Source of the DNA: Erythrobacter sp. CCH5-A1
GTDB lineage: Bacteria > Pseudomonadota > Alphaproteobacteria > Sphingomonadales > Sphingomonadaceae
DNA: 64,000 nt
Direction of reading: 5' to 3'
Assembly: GCF_001557115.1 (NCBI RefSeq)
Contig: NZ_LSKQ01000125.1
Location: 14,242-78,241 of the forward strand
Under the pieces are notes generated by a model. The model made no database searches, was not told the origin of the DNA, and saw only the letters and a program-made list of their open reading frames with translations. Positions 25,908 through 35,233 of this stretch are shown one piece after another (position 1 is the stretch's first letter; each line of letters begins with the position of its first letter). The translations under genes and the position numbers were made by a program.

Positions 25908-27293
25908 ATGTCGCCGATCACGCTGATCCTGATTGCATTGGGCCTCGGCCTGCTCGGCTGGCTGGCGGGCCGGGCGAAAGCATGGAGCTTCCAGTCGAGC
26001 GATCCTGCGCTGCGCCCGGCCTCGCGCCCGATCTATCACGCCTGGTTTGTCGCGCTGTGGGTGGTGCTGCCGGTGCTCGCCTTTGTGGCGGCCTGGTCGG
26101 TGATCGCGCCGAACCTTGTGCTGCAATCCGTGCTCGCCACGCCCGAGGCACAGGGTCTGACCGGTCTCGGCTTCGAGCGTGACGCCTTTCTGGGCGAGGC
26201 CCGCGCGGTCGCGCTGGGGCAGGCGCCGGGAGTCTTCAACGACGAGGCCGAGCCGCTGATCGCGCCGTTTCGCGAGGCTTTCGGATACTACAACACCATC
26301 GGCATCATCGTCACCGTGCTGATCGCTATCGCTGGAGGCATTATCGCCTTCCTGCGCCTTGCGCCGCAATTCGGCGCGCGCACCCGGGTCGAGCGGACGG
26401 TGATGATGATCCTGCTGCTGGCCTCGCTGGTCGCGATCCTCACTACGCTCGGCATCTTCGTGAGCCTCGTGTTCGAAACCATGCGGTTCTTCAGTTTCGT
26501 CTCGCCCGTCGATTTCCTGTTCGGCCTCAAGTGGGGGCCCGACACCCTGGCCGCGCCCGATGCGGTCGACCCGTCGCGCTACGGCGCCGTGCCGCTGTTT
26601 TGGGGCACGATCTTCATCGGCGCGATCATCGCCATGGTGGTTGCGATCCCGCTGGGCCTGATGAGCGCGATCTACCTCACCCAATATGCCGACCCGCGCG
26701 TGCGCACCTGGATCAAGCCGCTGCTGGAATTGCTCGCGGGCGTGCCGACGGTGGTCTACGGCTATTTCGCCGCGCTGACACTGGCGCCGATGATCCGCAA
26801 CGCCGCCGTGGCGCTGGGCGCCGCCAACGCCTCGACCGAGAGCGCACTGGCCGCCGGGATAGTGATGGGGGTGATGATCATCCCCTTCGTCTCGTCGATG
26901 GCGGACGATTCGATGGCCGCCGTGCCCGGCGCGATGCGTGACGGGAGCCTGGCGATGGGGGCGACCAAATCCGAGACGATCCAGCGCGTGCTGTTTCCGG
27001 CCGCTCTCCCCGGCATTGTCGCCGGCGTGATGCTAGCGGTCAGCCGCGCGATCGGCGAGACGATGATCGTGGTGATGGCCGCCTCGCAGGCCGCCAACCT
27101 CACCGCCAACCCATTGGAGCCGATCTCGACCGTCACGGTCCAGATCGTCAACCTCCTGACCGGCGAGCAGAGCACCGACCACCCGGCCACGCTCAGCGCC
27201 TATGCACTGGGCTTCGTGCTGTTCATGGTGACGCTCGCCCTCAACTTCATCGCCCTGCGCGTCGTCAAACGTTTCCGGGAGGCCTACGAATGA
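25908..27293 (+). CDS. pstC: Phosphate ABC transporter permease PstC
   Basis: PstC is one of two inner-membrane permease subunits of the high-affinity phosphate transporter. At 461 residues it has the extended N-terminal region (PstC_N type) seen in alphaproteobacteria, with a first membrane span at residues 2-22 and others near 38-60 and 125-150. The BPD-transporter core begins near residue 230 (FWGTIFIGAIIAMVVAIPLGLMSAIYL). The EAA loop is present around DGSLAMGATKSETIQRVLFPAALPGIVAG. pstA begins 4 nt before its stop, so the two are translationally coupled. No pstS lies upstream, unlike in enterobacteria. Confidence 0.94.
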   Translation: MSPITLILIALGLGLLGWLAGRAKAWSFQSSDPALRPASRPIYHAWFVALWVVLPVLAFVAAWSVIAPNLVLQSVLATPEAQGLTGLGFERDAFLGEARAVALGQAPGVFNDEAEPLIAPFREAFGYYNTIGIIVTVLIAIAGGIIAFLRLAPQFGARTRVERTVMMILLLASLVAILTTLGIFVSLVFETMRFFSFVSPVDFLFGLKWGPDTLAAPDAVDPSRYGAVPLFWGTIFIGAIIAMVVAIPLGLMSAIYLTQYADPRVRTWIKPLLELLAGVPTVVYGYFAALTLAPMIRNAAVALGAANASTESALAAGIVMGVMIIPFVSSMADDSMAAVPGAMRDGSLAMGATKSETIQRVLFPAALPGIVAGVMLAVSRAIGETMIVVMAASQAANLTANPLEPISTVTVQIVNLLTGEQSTDHPATLSAYALGFVLFMVTLALNFIALRVVKRFREAYE

Positions 27294-28582
27294 GCAGCAT
27301 CCCCATGGGGACCGCCGAAGCGGCCGCCCCGCAGGCGCAACCCCTTGGCCCGACCCGCACGGCCGCCTTCGAGGCGCGCCTTGCGAGGCGCTACCGGGCC
27401 GAGCGCAATTTCCGCTGGCTCGGCTTTGGCGCGGTGGCCTTCTCGGTCGCGGTGCTGGTGTTCCTGCTCGGCAACATGCTGGTCAACGGCATCGCCGGCT
27501 TCCAGCGCCCCGAACTTGCGGTGACGATCGACTTTCCCGCCAGCGGCATCACCGGCGATGCCACCTCACTGACCGCGTCGACCGCCGGCCAGACGCTCGA
27601 GATGCAAGGGCTGCCCAAGATCGTGACCCTGTTCGCCGAGCAGCAGCTCGGGGCGGACGCCGCTAGGCAGATCGCGCCCGATGCCTGGCGCGATGTGGTC
27701 GCCGCGCTGGCCGATGACCCGGCGCTGATCGGCAAGAGCGAGACCTTCCACCTGCCGACCACCTCGGCGCTCGGCGCTGCGCTGCAAGGCGAGGGCACGC
27801 CCGAGCTGCGCGCGCTCGCCAAGAAGCTTGCGGCCGAGGGTAAGCTGGCGCGCAACTGGGACTGGGGTTTCCTCGTCCGCTCGGACGCGACGACACCGCA
27901 GTCGGTCGGCATATGGGGCGCGCTCAAGGGCTCGATGCTGACCATGCTGGTGACGCTGGTACTGGCCTTCCCGATCGGCGTGCTCTCGGCGCTCTATCTC
28001 GAGGAATTCGCCCCGCGCGGACGCTGGACCGACATCATCGAGGTCTCGATCAGCAACCTCGCCGCCGTGCCCTCGATCATCTTCGGCCTGCTCGGCCTGT
28101 CGCTGTTCCTCGCCGCATTCCCCGACCTGCGTTCGGCGCCGATCATCGGCGGGATGACCTTGGCGCTGATGACCATGCCCGTGATCGTCATTTCGGGGCG
28201 CAATGCGATCAAGGCGGTGCCGCCCTCCATCCGCGACGGGGCGCTCGCCATCGGCGCCTCGCCGGTGCAGGTGGTGTTCCACCACGTGCTGCCGCTGGCG
28301 CTGCCGGGAATGCTGACCGGCACGATCATCGGCATGGCCCGCGCGCTGGGCGAGACCGCGCCGCTGCTGCTGATCGGCATGCGCATCTTCGTCGCCACCC
28401 CGCCCGAAGGCTTCTCCTCGCCCGCCACGGTCCTGCCGATGCAGATCTTCCTGTGGTCGGACGAGGTCGACCGCGGCTTTGTCGAGCGCACCTCTGCCGC
28501 CATCATCGTGCTGCTGGTGTTTCTGCTCGCCATGAACGGCCTTGCCATCTACCTCCGCAACAAGTTCGAGAAACGCTGGTGA
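27290..28582 (+). CDS. pstA: Phosphate ABC transporter permease PstA
   Basis: This is the second permease subunit of the Pst transporter, 430 residues, with an N-terminal DUF3333-type extension ([19 protein letters not shown] and a large periplasmic region to about residue 200). The BPD core starts at [27 protein letters not shown], and the EAA loop appears as [27 protein letters not shown]. The ATG overlaps pstC (ATGA). The next gene, pstB, most likely starts at a GTG that overlaps the pstA stop. Confidence 0.94.
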   Translation: MSSIPMGTAEAAAPQAQPLGPTRTAAFEARLARRYRAERNFRWLGFGAVAFSVAVLVFLLGNMLVNGIAGFQRPELAVTIDFPASGITGDATSLTASTAGQTLEMQGLPKIVTLFAEQQLGADAARQIAPDAWRDVVAALADDPALIGKSETFHLPTTSALGAALQGEGTPELRALAKKLAAEGKLARNWDWGFLVRSDATTPQSVGIWGALKGSMLTMLVTLVLAFPIGVLSALYLEEFAPRGRWTDIIEVSISNLAAVPSIIFGLLGLSLFLAAFPDLRSAPIIGGMTLALMTMPVIVISGRNAIKAVPPSIRDGALAIGASPVQVVFHHVLPLALPGMLTGTIIGMARALGETAPLLLIGMRIFVATPPEGFSSPATVLPMQIFLWSDEVDRGFVERTSAAIIVLLVFLLAMNGLAIYLRNKFEKRW

Positions 28583-29367
28583 CTGTGATCCATCCCAACA
28601 TGGCTGACGAAGGCGCGAAAATCCGCGCGCGCGACGTCTGTGTCTTCTACGGCGAGAAACGCGCGATCGACCATGTGTCGCTCGACATCTCGCCCGATTA
28701 CGTGACCGCCTTCATCGGGCCCTCGGGCTGCGGCAAATCGACGTTCCTGCGGTGCTTCAACCGCATGAACGACACGATCGGTGCGGCCAAGGTGACCGGC
28801 CTGATCGAGCTCGACGGCGAGGACATTCACGGGCAGTCGATGGACGTCGTCCAGCTGCGCGCACGGGTGGGCATGGTGTTCCAGAAGCCCAATCCCTTCC
28901 CCAAGTCGATCTACGAGAACATCGCCTACGGGCCCAAGATCCATGGCCTCGCCGAAAAGAAGGCCGATCTCGACGTGATCGTCGAACGCTCGCTGACCCG
29001 GGCGGGCCTGTGGGACGAAGTCAAGGACCGGCTCGACGATTCGGGCACCGCGCTCTCGGGCGGCCAGCAGCAGCGCCTGTGCATCGCGCGCGCGATTGCT
29101 GTCGATCCCGAGGTGATCCTGATGGACGAACCGGCCTCGGCCTTGGATCCCATCGCGACCGCCAAGATCGAGGAGCTGATCGACGAGCTTTCGGGCCGCT
29201 ACGCGATCGTGATCGTCACCCACTCGATGCAGCAGGCCGCACGCGTCAGCCAGCGCACCGCATTTTTCCACCTCGGCAAGATGGTCGAGTATGGTCCCAC
29301 CTCGGAGATCTTTACCAATCCCATCGAGGAACGGACGAAAGATTACATTACAGGACGTTACGGCTGA
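28579..29367 (+). CDS. pstB: Phosphate ABC transporter ATPase PstB
   Basis: PstB hydrolyses ATP to drive phosphate import and is part of the signalling complex to PhoR. The 262-residue protein has Walker [10 protein letters not shown], signature [15 protein letters not shown], Walker [15 protein letters not shown] and the H-loop [16 protein letters not shown] 28579 (overlapping the pstA TGA) is chosen because GAGAAA lies upstream; ATG 28600 gives a 255-residue protein and is an alternative. phoU starts within its stop codon. Confidence 0.94.
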   Translation: MTVIHPNMADEGAKIRARDVCVFYGEKRAIDHVSLDISPDYVTAFIGPSGCGKSTFLRCFNRMNDTIGAAKVTGLIELDGEDIHGQSMDVVQLRARVGMVFQKPNPFPKSIYENIAYGPKIHGLAEKKADLDVIVERSLTRAGLWDEVKDRLDDSGTALSGGQQQRLCIARAIAVDPEVILMDEPASALDPIATAKIEELIDELSGRYAIVIVTHSMQQAARVSQRTAFFHLGKMVEYGPTSEIFTNPIEERTKDYITGRYG

Positions 29368-30035
29368 TGGCTGAACACACCGTCAAGGCTTTCGACGAAG
29401 ACATCACCCGCCTGCGCGGGCTGATCGCCGAAATGGGTGGCCTCGCCGAAGTCGCCATCGCGGAGAGCCTTGATGCGCTGGTGCGCGGAGACGAGGTGCT
29501 GGCCGAACAGGTGGTGGCCCGCGACAAGCGCATCGACGCGCTCGAGACCGAGGTCGACAAGCTCGCGGTCCGCATCATCGCCCTGCGCGCGCCGATGGCC
29601 GATGACCTGCGCGAAGTGATCGCCGCGCTCAAGATCGGCGGGGTGCTGGAGCGTATCGGCGACTACTCCAAGAACATCGCCAAGCGCACCGGCATGATCG
29701 AAGGCCGCGCCCGGTTCGAACCCCTCACCCTGCTACCCACCATGGGCGAGCTGGCGGGCGAGATGGTCCACGATGTGCTCACCGCCTATGCCGCGCGCGA
29801 TCCCGACCTCGCGCGCGAGGTGATCGCCACCGACGTCAAGGTCGACGGCTTCTACAATTCGATTTTCCGCAATCTCGTCAGCTACATGGTCGAAAACCCT
29901 TCGACCATTTCGAGCGCGGCACAGCTGCTGTTCGTGGCCCGCAACATCGAGCGGATCGGCGATCATGCGACCAACGTGGCCGAAATGGTCCACTTCGCCG
30001 CGACCGGCGTCTACCCGCCCGAAGGCGACCGCTGA
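29367..30035 (+). CDS. phoU: Phosphate signalling regulator PhoU
   Basis: PhoU couples the Pst transporter to PhoR and represses the Pho regulon when phosphate is plentiful. The 222-residue protein has two PhoU three-helix repeats. The first has VERIGDYSKNIAKR-like residues (LERIGDYSKNIAKR), and the second has IERIGDHATNVAEM, both of which bind metal clusters in known structures. The ATG overlaps the pstB stop (TGATG). After its stop a 127-nt gap precedes phoB and holds a Pho-box-like repeat. Confidence 0.95.
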   Translation: MAEHTVKAFDEDITRLRGLIAEMGGLAEVAIAESLDALVRGDEVLAEQVVARDKRIDALETEVDKLAVRIIALRAPMADDLREVIAALKIGGVLERIGDYSKNIAKRTGMIEGRARFEPLTLLPTMGELAGEMVHDVLTAYAARDPDLAREVIATDVKVDGFYNSIFRNLVSYMVENPSTISSAAQLLFVARNIERIGDHATNVAEMVHFAATGVYPPEGDR

Positions 30036-30047
30036 GGCGGCTTTTTG

Positions 30048-30065
30048 CTGTAACGCTCCTGTTGA
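30048..30065 (+). promoter_or_regulatory. Pho-box-like direct repeat upstream of phoB
   Basis: CTGTAAC-GCTC-CTGTTGA resembles the PhoB binding unit of two 7-bp CTGTNAN repeats spaced by 4 bp. It lies 98 nt upstream of the phoB ATG, in the phoU-phoB gap. This suggests that phoB has its own autoregulated promoter as well as readthrough from pst. No similar box was seen upstream of phoR or pstC. Confidence 0.4.
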
Positions 30066-30162
30066 AAACTTGCCATGCGGGTTTTCATCAAACTGTAGTG
30101 GAAGTGAAACATAGGGGCGGCGAAGCGTCCTCGTGGGGGAGGCGCAAGGAGGCAACAGCCGC

Positions 30163-30852
30163 ATGTCCGCTGCCAAACTTCTGCTGGTCGAAGACGATCC
30201 GGCGCTGTCCGAACTGCTCGAATACCGCTTCCAGAACGAAGGCTACGCCGTGCGCTGCACCGGCGATGGCGACGAGGCGCTGGTGCTCGCCTCGGAGGAA
30301 GTGCCCGATCTCATCATCCTCGACTGGATGATCGAGGGCACCAGCGGCATCGAAGTCTGCCGCCGCCTGCGCCGCGACAAGGACACCGCGCACGTCCCCA
30401 TCATCATGCTGACCGCGCGCGAGGCCGAGGATGACCGCGTGCGGGGCCTGGAAACCGGCGCCGATGATTACCTGACCAAGCCATTTTCCCCGCGCGAGCT
30501 GCTTGCCCGGGTCGCGGCGGTGATGCGTCGCATCCGGCCGGCGCTGGCGGGTGAAACGATCGAGGTCGGCGATCTCAGGCTCGACCCCGTCGCGCACAAG
30601 GTCCAGCGCCGCGGCCGCGCGCTCCAGTTGGGCCCGACCGAATACCGCCTTCTGAAATTCTTCATGGAGAGCCCGGGCCGGGTGTTCAGCCGCGGCCAGC
30701 TTCTGGACGGCGTGTGGGGCACGGGATCGGACATCGAGCTGCGCACGGTCGACGTTCACATCCGCCGCTTGCGCAAGGCGATCACCGTCGAAGCCGCCAA
30801 GGACCCGATCCGCACCGTGCGCTCGGCCGGTTACGCGCTCGAAGCGGTCTAA
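30163..30852 (+). CDS. phoB: Phosphate-regulon response regulator PhoB
   Basis: PhoB is a 229-residue OmpR-class regulator. The receiver domain has acidic residues in VEDDPAL, phosphoacceptor Asp in LIILDWMIEG, Thr in IIMLTAREA and Lys in DYLTKPFSPREL. The DNA-binding winged helix (about 130-225) has LGPTEYRLLKFFMESPGRVFSR and RTVDVHIRRLRKAI. AAGGAGG lies 10 nt before the ATG; an upstream GTG-type start at 30133 would lengthen the N-terminus without homology. Its stop overlaps the convergent extensin-like gene by 4 nt. Confidence 0.95.
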   Translation: MSAAKLLLVEDDPALSELLEYRFQNEGYAVRCTGDGDEALVLASEEVPDLIILDWMIEGTSGIEVCRRLRRDKDTAHVPIIMLTAREAEDDRVRGLETGADDYLTKPFSPRELLARVAAVMRRIRPALAGETIEVGDLRLDPVAHKVQRRGRALQLGPTEYRLLKFFMESPGRVFSRGQLLDGVWGTGSDIELRTVDVHIRRLRKAITVEAAKDPIRTVRSAGYALEAV

Positions 30853-31568
30853 CGGCACACTCCCGCCCAGCGATCATCCTGATCCAAGTGGAAGTGGTCC
30901 GCATGGGCCGCGTTGTAATCGGGCGATAGCACGGTGGCGAAGCTCCCGCAGGCCCCTTCGCGCACGGCGCGCAGGAAGCGGGCCTTCGAACCATCGCCCT
31001 CCCAGTCCTTGAGCACGCTGATCCGGCGGCCGTCTTTGAGCACGAAGGCGGCGATGTCGATCGCGTTGGCGGTGGCGTGCTCGCTCCACGGGCCCTCGCT
31101 GTCGCCATACATCCGGCGGCAGGAGAAGGCGCCAAGGTGCTCGATTCGCCTGATTTCGCTGCCGAGGATCTGCCGCGCCGCCGGGGCGACGCTGTCGCGG
31201 CGCCAGATTTCCAGTGCTGCGGCGACGGGGCAAGTGACGGGCGGCGTGTCGGGGGCGAGCGGAAAGGCGCCGAGCCGCGTGCGGTCGGACCGCGCGCAGG
31301 GGCCTTCGCCGGTCGGCTCGAGTGCGGTGAAGGCAATGTCGCTACGCTCGAGCACCGCCCGGCATTCGCCCACATCGCCCTTCAGCCGGGCAAGTTTGGC
31401 GCGCGTCGCCCAGCCCGGCGGGTCGTTGAGGTTCAGCGGCGCCCAGGGGTTGTGCTGCGGGTGCGACTGGAGCCACTGCCACCCGGCGATGGCCAGCATC
31501 AGCGGCACCAGCGCGGCGAGCGCGAGGCGGGCGGCGCGGTAGTGGCGGTTGGGCTTCTTGCGGGGCAT
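30849..31568 (-). CDS. Extensin-like C-terminal family protein
   Basis: The 239-residue protein has a short cationic N-terminus and one membrane span (about residues 13-33, LALAALVPLMLAIAGWQWL), then an extensin-like domain of the peptidase M15-related group. Family marks are GECRAVLERSDIAFT, CPVAAALEIW, SCRRMYGDSEGPWSEHATANAIDIAAF and the C-terminal ADHFHLD. The H and D residues match a D-Ala-D-Ala-carboxypeptidase-like Zn site. It may act on cell-wall peptides from the periplasmic face. It lies directly downstream of dnaE2 reading the other way from phoB, with overlapping stops. Confidence 0.85.
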   Translation of the reverse strand: MPRKKPNRHYRAARLALAALVPLMLAIAGWQWLQSHPQHNPWAPLNLNDPPGWATRAKLARLKGDVGECRAVLERSDIAFTALEPTGEGPCARSDRTRLGAFPLAPDTPPVTCPVAAALEIWRRDSVAPAARQILGSEIRRIEHLGAFSCRRMYGDSEGPWSEHATANAIDIAAFVLKDGRRISVLKDWEGDGSKARFLRAVREGACGSFATVLSPDYNAAHADHFHLDQDDRWAGVCR

Positions 31569-31578
31569 TACGGGAACT

Positions 31579-34500
31579 CTAGTGGAAATCCCGCGACTTG
31601 GGCAGGATTCTGTGATCGCGCGGGTGCCCGGTCACATTCGGGAGCGGGGCGAGCTCGTCGATCATGTCGCGCGGACGCGGCCCGCGCTCCGGCATCGGCT
31701 TGTTGACCTCGTCCGCACGGGCGAGCGGCGCGTCGAGCAGGTCGTCGGACAGGGCATGGAGCCGCATGGTCGCATCGGTCATGTGCGCGGCGATCACATG
31801 GATCACCTCGTCATCATACTCGACGCGGCCGCGCACCTCCATCAGCCGCGCGCCCATCACCACCTTGCGCTGCTTCTCCTTGAGATCGGGCCAGACCACG
31901 AGGTTGATCACCCCGGTCTCGTCCTCGAGCGTGATGAAGGTCACCCCCTTGGCGCTACCGGGCCGCTGGCGGATCAGCACCACGCCGGCGACCTGCACCA
32001 TGCTGCGGAATTTTCGCGAACGCAGATCGGCCGCGCGCACGAAGCCGCGCGCGGCGAGATCGGCGCGCAGAAAGGCCATCGGGTGCGCCTTGAGGCTGAG
32101 GCGGGTGGTCTGGTAATCGGCGACCACCTCCTCGGAGAGCGGCATGGCTGGCAGGCGGATGGCAGCGCGCTCCGCCCCCTCGTCACGCACCCCGGCGGCG
32201 CGGAACAGCGGGAGATCGGGTGCTGGGATGAGGCTGCGGGCATCCCACAAGGCCTGACGGCGCGAGAGGCCCAATGAGGTGAAGGCATCGGCGCTGGCGA
32301 GCCGCTCGATATGCGCCGGCGAAAGCCCGCCCCGGGCGCGCAGATCGGCGATATCGCGGAAAGGCCCCCCGCTCTCGCGCGCCGAAACCAGAGCGGCGGC
32401 GACGTGCTCGGGCAGGCCGTCGATCTGGCGCAGGCCAAGGCGCAGGGAAAAATGATTGGTTTCACGCAGAGGCGCAGAGAAGAAGGGAGGCGCAGAGGTG
32501 TCGTGTGTGCCGAAGGCACCTTCCTCTTCCGCCACACGGCCGTTCGACAAGGAGTGCGGCTGCGCCGCAAGCGCAACCTCTCCGCGCCTCCCTTTCTTCT
32601 CTGCGTCTCTGCGAGAAACCCCTTCTTCCTTTCTCTCCAAAGTGCAGTCCCACCCGCTCGCGTTCACATCGACCGGCAGCACCGCCACCCCGTGCTCGCG
32701 CGCATCGCGCACGATCTGCGCGGGCGCGTAGAAGCCCATCGGCTGCGAATTGAGCAGCGCGGCGGCGAAGGCGGCGGGGTAGTGGCACTTGAGCCAGCTC
32801 GACACATAGACCAGCTGCGCAAAGCTCGCCGCGTGGCTCTCGGGGAAGCCGTATTCGCCGAAGCCCCGGATCTGGTTGAAGCAGCGCTGCGCGAAGTCGC
32901 GGTCATAGCCGCGCGCGACCATGCGTTCGACCATCATGTCCTGAAGCTCGTCGACCATCCCGCGGCTGCGGAAGGTCGCCATCGCCTTGCGCAAGCGGTT
33001 GGCCTCGAGGCTGGAGAACTTGGCGGCATCGAGCGCGATCTTCATCGCCTGTTCCTGGAAGATCGGCACGCCCAGCGTCCGCCCGAGGATGCTGGTCAGT
33101 TCGTCGGGCGGCCCGTGTTCGGGCGCGGGGGCGGGGATGCGGACGGGTTCGGCCCCCCGGCGGCGCTTGAGATAGGGGTGCACCATGTCGCCCTGGATCG
33201 GCCCGGGGCGGACGATCGCGACCTGGATGACGAGGTCGTAGAACTCGCGCGGGCGCAGGCGCGGCAGCATGTTCATCTGCGCGCGGCTCTCGACCTGGAA
33301 CACGCCGAGCGAATCGCCCTGGCGCAGCATGGCATAGGTCTCCGGGTCCTCGCGCGGGACCGTGGCGAGCGTCAGGGGGCGGCCATGGTGCGCCCCCAGC
33401 AGATCGAGGCATTTGCGGATGCAGGTCAGCATCCCCAGCGCCAGCACATCGACCTTGAGGATGCCCAATGCGTCGATATCGTCCTTGTCCCACTCGATGA
33501 AGGAGCGTTCGGGCATGGCGCCGTTGCCGATGGGGACGGTTTCGGTCAGCGCGCCTTCGGTGAGGATGAAGCCGCCGACATGCTGGCCCAAGTGGCGCGG
33601 CATGCCGATCATCTGCTCGGTGAGCTTGAGCACGCGCCTCAAGTGCGGGTCGGTCACGTCGAGGCCGGTTTCGGCGGCGTGCTTCTCGTTGATCTCGCGC
33701 CCCCACCCGCCCCACACGGTGCGCGCCAGCGCAGAGGTGACGTCCTCGGAGAGGCCCATCGCCTTGCCCACCTCGCGGATCGCCATGCGCGGGCGGTAGT
33801 GGATGACGGTCGCGCACAGCCCGGCGCGGTGGCGGCCATATTTGCGGTAGATGTACTGGATCACCTCCTCGCGCCGCTCGTGCTCGAAATCGACGTCGAT
33901 ATCGGGCGGTTCCTTGCGCTCCTCGGAGATGAAGCGGTCGAACAGGAGCTGGTGCTTGGCCGGATCGACGCTGGTGATGCCGAGGACGTAGCACACAGCC
34001 GAATTGGCCGCGCTCCCCCGTCCCTGGCACAAAATCGGCGGATCGCACCCCCGCGCGAAATCGACGATGTCCTTGATGGTGAGGAAGTAGCGGGCGAGAT
34101 CGAGCTTGGCGATCAGCGCGAGCTCGCGCTCCAGCGTGGCGCGGACAGAATCGGGCACGCCCGAGGGGTAGCGCCGCCCTGCCCCCGCCCGGACCTCGCT
34201 TTCGAGAAAGGCCTGCGGGGTCTGGCCGTCGGGGTAGATCTCCTCGGGGTATTCGTAGCGCAGTTCCTCGAGGCTGAACCGGCAGCGGTCGGCCACCTCG
34301 CGGGCGGCGGCGATGGCGTGAGGCCAGCGGGCGAAGAGGCGCTGCATCTGCTCCGGCGACCTGAGGTGCCGCTCGGCATTGGGGTGGAGCAGGTGGCCAG
34401 CCTTCGCCACGGTGGTCTTGTGCCGGATCGCGGTCATCACGTCCTGCAGCGCGCGGCGCTCGGGCGCGTGGTAATGAACGTCGTTGGTGGCGAGCAGGGT

Positions 34501-35232
34501 GAGGCCATGCGCGCGGGCGAGGCTGTCCAAACGCTCGATCCGGGCAATGTCATCGCCGCAGTAGAGGTAGCTTGCGGCGATGTGGCGCAGGGTCGGCAAC
34601 TGGCGGACGAGGTGAGGGAGGAGGTCGGCGAACGGCAATTCCCTCACGTCATCCCGGCGCAGGCCGGGATCGCTGTCGGCAAGCGGTCCCGGATCAAGTC
34701 CGGGACGACGGAAAGGGATGACATTGCTCGGCACCGCGATGGTGAACGCCGCCTCGAGATCATCGGGCGGCAGCAGGATCAGCTGCACACCCTCGGCATG
34801 GCCTGCGAGCAGCGCAAGATCGATCTCGCACACGCCCTTGTCCTGCCACTCTCCAGCGAGCGTCTGCATCCGGCCTGCGCTGATCAAGCGGCACAGGCGG
34901 CCATAGGCAGCGCGGTCCTCGGGGTAGGCGAGGAAGGCGAGTCCCTCGACCGTCTCGATCCGGCAGCCGATCACGGGCTTGAGCTTGAGGGTCTTGGCCT
35001 CGGTGTGGATGCGCACCACCCCGGCCATCGAATTGACGTCCGCGATCCCCAGCGCGTCGTAGCCCAGCGCGTGGGCGGCAAGCACCAGATCGACCGCGTC
35101 GGACGCGCCGCGCAGAAAGCTGAAGCAGCTCGCGATCCCCAGCTCGACGAAGTCCGCGCGCGGCGGGGGCGCGATGCCCTCGGGATCGACCTGAAGCGTG
35201 CGCTTGTCGGGGGTGAGCGGGCCCTCGGGCAT
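31579..35232 (-). CDS. dnaE2: Error-prone DNA polymerase DnaE2 (ImuC)
   Basis: DnaE2 is a C-family polymerase that works with ImuA and ImuB in damage-induced mutagenesis. The 1217-residue protein has an N-terminal PHP domain (FVELGIASCFSFLRGASD...), the palm with catalytic aspartates in PPDIDVDFEHERREE, a fingers region, HhH elements and an OB domain (GVTFITLEDETGVINLVVWP). The ATG is 1 nt after the udgX stop. Two repeat elements interrupt the frame without breaking it: one near residues 180-203 (PGLDPGPLADSDPGLRRDD) and one near 870-930 (GVSRRDAEKKGRRG to FFSAPLRETNH), where homologues are expected to have only a short linker between ASGWDCTLE and LRLGLRQIDGL. The polymerase should remain functional, as catalytic motifs are intact. 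Confidence 0.93.
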   Translation of the reverse strand: MPEGPLTPDKRTLQVDPEGIAPPPRADFVELGIASCFSFLRGASDAVDLVLAAHALGYDALGIADVNSMAGVVRIHTEAKTLKLKPVIGCRIETVEGLAFLAYPEDRAAYGRLCRLISAGRMQTLAGEWQDKGVCEIDLALLAGHAEGVQLILLPPDDLEAAFTIAVPSNVIPFRRPGLDPGPLADSDPGLRRDDVRELPFADLLPHLVRQLPTLRHIAASYLYCGDDIARIERLDSLARAHGLTLLATNDVHYHAPERRALQDVMTAIRHKTTVAKAGHLLHPNAERHLRSPEQMQRLFARWPHAIAAAREVADRCRFSLEELRYEYPEEIYPDGQTPQAFLESEVRAGAGRRYPSGVPDSVRATLERELALIAKLDLARYFLTIKDIVDFARGCDPPILCQGRGSAANSAVCYVLGITSVDPAKHQLLFDRFISEERKEPPDIDVDFEHERREEVIQYIYRKYGRHRAGLCATVIHYRPRMAIREVGKAMGLSEDVTSALARTVWGGWGREINEKHAAETGLDVTDPHLRRVLKLTEQMIGMPRHLGQHVGGFILTEGALTETVPIGNGAMPERSFIEWDKDDIDALGILKVDVLALGMLTCIRKCLDLLGAHHGRPLTLATVPREDPETYAMLRQGDSLGVFQVESRAQMNMLPRLRPREFYDLVIQVAIVRPGPIQGDMVHPYLKRRRGAEPVRIPAPAPEHGPPDELTSILGRTLGVPIFQEQAMKIALDAAKFSSLEANRLRKAMATFRSRGMVDELQDMMVERMVARGYDRDFAQRCFNQIRGFGEYGFPESHAASFAQLVYVSSWLKCHYPAAFAAALLNSQPMGFYAPAQIVRDAREHGVAVLPVDVNASGWDCTLERKEEGVSRRDAEKKGRRGEVALAAQPHSLSNGRVAEEEGAFGTHDTSAPPFFSAPLRETNHFSLRLGLRQIDGLPEHVAAALVSARESGGPFRDIADLRARGGLSPAHIERLASADAFTSLGLSRRQALWDARSLIPAPDLPLFRAAGVRDEGAERAAIRLPAMPLSEEVVADYQTTRLSLKAHPMAFLRADLAARGFVRAADLRSRKFRSMVQVAGVVLIRQRPGSAKGVTFITLEDETGVINLVVWPDLKEKQRKVVMGARLMEVRGRVEYDDEVIHVIAAHMTDATMRLHALSDDLLDAPLARADEVNKPMPERGPRPRDMIDELAPLPNVTGHPRDHRILPKSRDFH
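32458..32620. repeat. Palindromic repeat element carried in frame in dnaE2 (CGCAGAGGCGCAGAG type)
   Basis: The left arm at 32458-32499 (starting GGTTTCACGCAGAGGCGCAG) is the inverted copy of the right arm at 32576-32620 (ending CGTCTCTGCGAGAAACC). The arms match at about nine of ten positions over 42-45 nt, with a 76-nt centre. In the dnaE2 frame it encodes about 54 residues rich in Arg, Lys, Gly and Ser. Such CGCAGAG palindromes are usually intergenic. The interrupted gene remains open. Confidence 0.8.
34647..34710. repeat. Two-hairpin repeat carried in frame in dnaE2 (VIPAQAGI type)
   Basis: CGTCATCCCGGCGCAGGCCGGGATC and, after 17 nt, GGATCAAGTCCGGGACGACG form two small hairpins. In another frame the first encodes VIPAQAGI, a peptide often produced by a common REP-like repeat in proteobacteria. 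In the dnaE2 frame it reads RPGLDPGPLADSDPGLRRDD, in the PHP region. It appears to be a second, unrelated insertion in the same gene. Confidence 0.65.
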
Positions 35233-35233
35233 G

